From: Candidatus Segatella intestinihominis
GTDB taxonomy: Bacteria; Bacteroidota; Bacteroidia; Bacteroidales; Bacteroidaceae
Length of the DNA stretch: 27,319 bases
Direction: 5' to 3'
NCBI GenBank assembly: GCA_900548535.1
Contig: URLG01000034.1
Span: forward strand, 1-27,319
Positions 25,416-27,319 of this stretch are shown here, piece by piece. The notes under the pieces were generated by a model. It was not told where the DNA came from, did no database searches, and was given only the letters and a program-made list of their open reading frames with translations. The position numbers and the translations under genes are program-made. Each line of letters starts with the position of its first letter. Position 1 is the stretch's first letter.

Positions 25416-26900
25416 ATGCAAGCAATTATATTAGCAGCAGGAATGGGCAAGAGATTAGGAAAATACACGAAAGATAATACTAAGTGTATGTTGCCTATCA
25501 ATGGGGAAAGACTCATTGACAGAACTTTGACTATTCTTTCACATCTGAACATCAAGAAAGTGACAATTGTCATTGGCTACAAAGGTAAAAATCTTAAGAA
25601 CTATATAGCCGACAAATATGACAACTCTCTTAAAATAGAGTATATAAATAATCCAATTTATGACAAGACAAACAACATTTATTCTCTGTCATTGGCAGAG
25701 GATAAAATGATGCAAGATGACACAATTCTCTTTGAGTCTGATTTGATATACGAAGAGAATATAGTTAGAAAGCTTATAGAAAATCCATATCCAAATCTTG
25801 CTTTAGTATCCAAATGGGAGTACTGGATGGATGGAACTGTAGTAAAAATAGATGGAGACAACAATATTCTAAGCTTCGTATCCAAAGATATGTTTGATTT
25901 CCATAAAACAGACGAATATTATAAAACCATTAATATCTACAAGTTTAGCAAAGAGTTTGCTAAGAACAAATATATACCATTTCTTAATGCCTATTGTAAA
26001 GCTTGGGGCAACAATGAATACTACGAGCAAGTGCTCAAAGTATTAACGTTCCTGAACAGAACAGACCTAAAAGCTCTTCCTATTGCAAATGAGAAATGGT
26101 ATGAGATAGACGATGTACAAGATTTAGATATAGCAGAAACTATATTTGCTAAAGATACGGACGTCATCCAAAAATACCACAAAAGATATGGTGGCTATTG
26201 GCGTTTTCCAAAAATACTTGACTTCTGCTATTTAGTAAATCCTTACTTCCCTATACCAAAACTTAGAGAAGAAATGAAAGCATGCTTTGATACATTGCTA
26301 ACGAATTATCCTTCCGGAATGTTTGTCAACTCAATACTGGCAGGCAAATACTTTAACATAAGTCAAGAATATGTAGTAGTTGGAAACGGAGCCACAGAAC
26401 TTATAAAAAGTTTAATGGAGTCTATTAATGGCAACATCGGAATCATATATCCAACATTCGAAGAGTATCCAAATAGAAAAGGGGCATATAAGATTGTTCC
26501 ATTCATTTCAATCAAGCAGGATTTCAAGTATAATGTAGAAGATCTTAAAGCATTCTATAAAGACAAAGATATTCAGTATTTACTTGTTATAAACCCTGAT
26601 AATCCTACCGGAAACTTCATAAATCCTAAAGAAATTTTAGGGTTAGCTCAATGGTGCAGTGAAAATGAAATTCATCTCATCGTAGATGAATCCTTTGTGG
26701 ACTTTAGCGAGGATTTCGAGCATAACAGTCTCTTGCATGACGAAATACTTATCGCACATTCCAATCTCATCATTATAAAGAGCATTTCTAAATCATATGG
26801 AGTACCTGGACTTCGTCTAGGCATTATGGCCTCTAGTAACCAAGATCTTATCAAAAAGATCAAAATGGATGACAGTATCGGCGAATCGGTTCCACTGTAG
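25416..26900 (+). pseudogene. LicC-like nucleotidyltransferase fused to PLP enzyme, truncated by IS21-type element
   Basis: A two-domain enzyme, 494 codons as it stands. Residues 1 to about 240 are a sugar/phosphocholine-type nucleotidyltransferase: LAAGMGKRLG at 6-15, TKCMLPING at 22-30, FESDLIYE at 106-113 and DDVQDLD near 231. From about 250 it is a class I/II PLP enzyme of the HisC/CobD kind: GNGATELIKSL, NPDNPTGN, VDESFVDF, and ISKSYGVPGLRLG with Schiff-base Lys459. PLP domains of this class are about 350 residues. Here homology stops at KMDDSI (about 26879) and GESVPL* is read from the repeats of the inserted element. Roughly 100-150 C-terminal residues are lost, so the PLP domain should be inactive while the first domain may still fold (inference). 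Confidence 0.85.
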
Positions 26901-26985
26901 CGCATGAATCGGTACCATCATAGCACTGCATTCGGTACCATCGTATCACTTGAATCGGTACCATCATAGCGCCCCAATCGGTACC
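26883..26985 (+). repeat. Five-copy 23-bp-period repeat array at the IS end
   Basis: The core GAATCGGTACC (or a one- to two-base variant) starts at 26883, 26906, 26929, 26952 and 26975, exactly 23 bp apart. The first four are followed by a variant of ATCATAGC; the fifth runs into A-rich sequence. Each core contains GGTACC, palindromic except in copy 1 (GGTTCC). These are probably transposase-binding sites. The stop codon of the truncated upstream gene (26898-26900) lies inside copy 1. Confidence 0.92.
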
Positions 26986-27026
26986 AAAAAGATGTAAAGT
27001 TCTGCTCATGTATAATAATAACCGCC

Positions 27027-27035
27027 TATCTTTGC
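27027..27035 (+). promoter_or_regulatory. Promoter (-7 box) of istA
   Basis: TATCTTTGC matches TAnnTTTGC, 27 nt before the istA ATG. A TCTG at 27001-27004 is a weak -33 candidate with a 22-bp spacer. Confidence 0.6.
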
Positions 27036-27061
27036 AGAAGAATTTTAAAATCTGTATAGAT

Positions 27062-27319
27062 ATGGCACAAAGTAATGTAAACATGAGCAAATTAAAACGT
27101 TCATTTCAAATGCTAGCGGCAAAAATACCGCAGCGCACCATTTGCGAGCAACTACACATGGGGCGTGGGGTACTTAACCGGTACAAGACCTTGGCGGATT
27201 CCCAAGGTTTGTCCTATGGTGTGATAGGCCGCATGAGTGACGGGGAAATAGAATCTTTCCTCCAGTTGTCCAAACCCACAGCAGTCCCATCCTCCCAACG
27301 TCAGGTGCTGGACGGGCTG
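27062..27319 (+). CDS. istA: IS21-family transposase IstA, N-terminal part (runs off the window)
   Basis: Eighty-six codons are present, from ATG 27062 to the window edge. MSKLKRSFQMLAAKIPQRTI then CEQLHMGRGVLNRYKTLADS forms the helix-turn-helix DNA-binding domain that recognises the element ends in IS21-family IstA. GLSYGVIGRMSDGEIESFLQ follows, as in Bacteroidetes IstA proteins. The DDE catalytic domain would lie beyond the window. A Bacteroidetes -7 box and the 23-bp repeat array are just upstream. Identification rests on this segment plus the terminal repeats. Confidence 0.82.
   Translation, partial: MAQSNVNMSKLKRSFQMLAAKIPQRTICEQLHMGRGVLNRYKTLADSQGLSYGVIGRMSDGEIESFLQLSKPTAVPSSQRQVLDGL

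Larger units (their letters stand above)
26877..27319 (+). mobile_element. IS21-family insertion sequence, left end and start of istA (partial)
   Basis: Starting near 26877-26882 the sequence stops matching the interrupted gene and becomes a 23-bp-periodic repeat array, then a promoter, then a transposase gene. Multiple terminal repeats and an istA gene reading inward are typical of IS21. The exact border, target duplication, istB and the right end cannot be seen because the window stops inside istA. GC content rises compared with the polysaccharide locus. Confidence 0.85.

Noticed and set aside
26883..26985. CRISPR-like array
   Set aside because: The 23-bp period is the whole unit with no distinct spacers, and the array abuts an IS21 transposase gene, so terminal IS repeats explain it.

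Overview
The window reads as chromosomal DNA of a Bacteroidales bacterium, most likely of the Prevotella/Segatella group (inference). Several intergenic gaps carry the Bacteroidetes promoter signature (TTTG or TTG, about 20 bp, then TAnnTTTG). Shine-Dalgarno sequences are weak. The gene set (large S41 tricorn-like protease, multi-SLBB export protein, YitT/DUF2179 membrane protein, IS21-type element) fits the same group.

Positions 1-17,200 are a moderate-GC, mostly housekeeping part. It holds the 3' end of transketolase and rpiB (pentose phosphate pathway), then a convergent YitT-family membrane protein with a shared bidirectional terminator. A phosphoribosyltransferase-like gene follows. The minus-strand unit gyrA -> secreted TPR protein comes next and ends at a clear terminator. 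Divergent from gyrA, with a textbook promoter, is a tight plus-strand run with gaps of 34, 11 and 17 nt: ClpC-type unfoldase, a hypothetical protein, a tricorn-like S41 protease, and an 867-residue Wza-like polysaccharide export protein with six SLBB-type repeats. An inverted repeat follows it.

Positions 17,357-26,880 form an AT-rich surface-polysaccharide locus whose composition differs visibly from the first part. Its order is Wzx-type flippase, a decayed PIN-domain toxin-antitoxin remnant, a GT2-acyltransferase fusion, Wzz-type chain-length regulator, EpsG/Wzy-type polymerase, two more glycosyltransferases, a LicD-family transferase, and a fused nucleotidyltransferase/PLP-enzyme gene. Together these suggest a Wzx/Wzy-dependent capsule or O-antigen-like glycan carrying a LicD-transferred phospho-substituent. 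No initiating sugar-phosphate transferase or tyrosine autokinase is in the window.

From about position 26,880 the fused gene is cut by the end of an IS21-family element. The element starts with five copies of a motif at an exact 23-bp period, followed by a promoter and the start of istA, which runs off the window.

The points most worth a second look are: (1) the truncated cytidylyltransferase/CobD-HisC-like fusion next to LicD, a possible self-contained route to an activated phospho-amino-alcohol; (2) the 23-bp repeat array at the IS end; (3) phenylalanine at the GyrA quinolone-resistance position; (4) a perfect 12-bp inverted repeat at the start of the flippase gene, together with a duplicated promoter; (5) the PIN toxin remnant.
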